64,000 nt of DNA from Halomonas daqiaonensis (GTDB lineage Bacteria > Pseudomonadota > Gammaproteobacteria > Pseudomonadales > Halomonadaceae), in contig NZ_FOBC01000003.1 of NCBI RefSeq assembly GCF_900109725.1, positions 1-64,000 of the forward strand, in the 5' to 3' direction. The translations under genes were made by a program, and so were the position numbers. Below are positions 62,516-64,000 of this stretch, one piece after another. The notes below the pieces were generated by a model, which searched no databases, had not been told where the DNA came from, and worked only from the letters and a program-made list of their open reading frames with translations. Each line of letters starts with the position of its first letter. The stretch's first letter is position 1.

Positions 62516-62627
62516 GATCGGATGTCCTCGACAGGGAGTGGGTCAGGGAAATGACCGCAGAAGGTACCACATCCGCCGCCTCGCTGGCAGGTCCGGGAAA
62601 TGCCTCGCGCCGCGGGACTTTGCTTGA

Positions 62628-63734
<1,107 letters not shown>

Positions 63735-63750
63735 CTCGGGGGGACGCCCT

Positions 63751-64000
63751 ATCAAGCCGCTGTTCTCGCATGGACCGCTGCCGGGCTATCGCATGCTGCT
63801 GTGCGTTATCCTGGCCTCGGCACTGATGTTCGCCGATACGCGCTTCAGTCGAATGGAGCCCGTGCGGGCCCAACTCTCCACGCTTGTTGCGCCCATCCAG
63901 TGGCTGGTCAGCCTGCCCAGCGATGTCCTCAACTGGGCCTCGCTGGCACTTTCCGACCAGCGTGCACTGCTGGACGAGAACCGCCGCCTTCGCGAGCAGA
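63751..64000 (+). CDS. mreC: rod-shape-determining protein MreC (partial, runs off the window)
   Basis: MreC links MreB to the wall-synthesis machinery in the periplasm. Only the first 83 codons are present. The frame reads (I)KPLFSHGPLPGYRMLLCVILASALMFADTRF, closely matching the N-terminus of E. coli MreC (MKPIFSRGPS...), then a membrane segment and the start of the coiled coil (DQRALLDENRRLREQ). The family start aligns with an ATC codon at 63751, six bases after GGGGGGA. No ATG, GTG or TTG lies in frame between the last upstream stop codon and that position. The first in-frame ATG, at 63793, would cut off 14 conserved residues. Confidence 0.85.
   Translation, partial: MKPLFSHGPLPGYRMLLCVILASALMFADTRFSRMEPVRAQLSTLVAPIQWLVSLPSDVLNWASLALSDQRALLDENRRLREQ

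Overview
The window is a GC-rich chromosomal segment from a gammaproteobacterium, most likely a halophile of the Halomonas/Chromohalobacter type. Three things point there: the gammaproteobacterial gene orders (lolB-ispE-prs-rplY-pth-ychF facing hemA-prfA-prmC, and gatCAB facing mreBC), a betIBA choline-to-betaine locus, and markedly acidic proteins such as the L25 tail and the choline-binding protein. The assignment rests on gene content and protein character; no database search was possible.

Layout. 1-1051: an apparently complete IS1595-family insertion sequence. 1137-6022: a cobalamin-riboswitch-controlled vitamin B12 uptake operon (btuB-btuF-btuC-btuD). 6113-8673: a glycerophosphodiesterase, an unrecognised conserved-looking protein and a quinone oxidoreductase. 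8825-12742: a Zn/Mn-type metal ABC importer in which one permease carries a C-terminal regulator-like domain. 12846-19346: a class-III aminotransferase with a carboxymuconolactone decarboxylase-family protein, a SLC13-type permease with a very charged insert, and fadE. 19485-24437: betA-betB-betI facing a choline-binding protein across an intergenic region with a clear BetI-type operator. 24524-28888: four tRNAs (Met, three Asn), prc, pepB-type aminopeptidase apeB and a second, inverted tRNA-Met. 28945-40892: housekeeping genes (ychF, pth, rplY, prs, ispE, lolB, a TPR lipoprotein, then hemA, prfA, prmC, lrp, moeB).

40958-58347 is the accessory core of the window: a polyamine uptake and gamma-glutamylation catabolic cluster. 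It holds an ABC importer (potABC with two potF-type binding proteins), two gamma-glutamylpolyamine synthetases, two gamma-glutamylputrescine oxidases, PuuD hydrolase, PuuC dehydrogenase and two omega-aminotransferases. The expected route is import, gamma-glutamylation, oxidation, aldehyde dehydrogenation, hydrolysis to GABA, with SpuC giving a parallel transamination route. The matching repressor PuuR lies just past it, at the end of the gatCAB run. The window closes with mreB and the start of mreC, whose conserved N-terminus appears to begin at an AUC codon.

I found no CRISPR array, prophage, secondary-metabolite cluster or recognisable defence system. Most of the window is ordinary core genome. 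The observations most worth checking are the AUC start of mreC, the permease-regulator fusion, the long palindrome upstream of fadE, the duplicated polyamine enzymes with long perfect hairpins between them, and the composition shift inside btuB.
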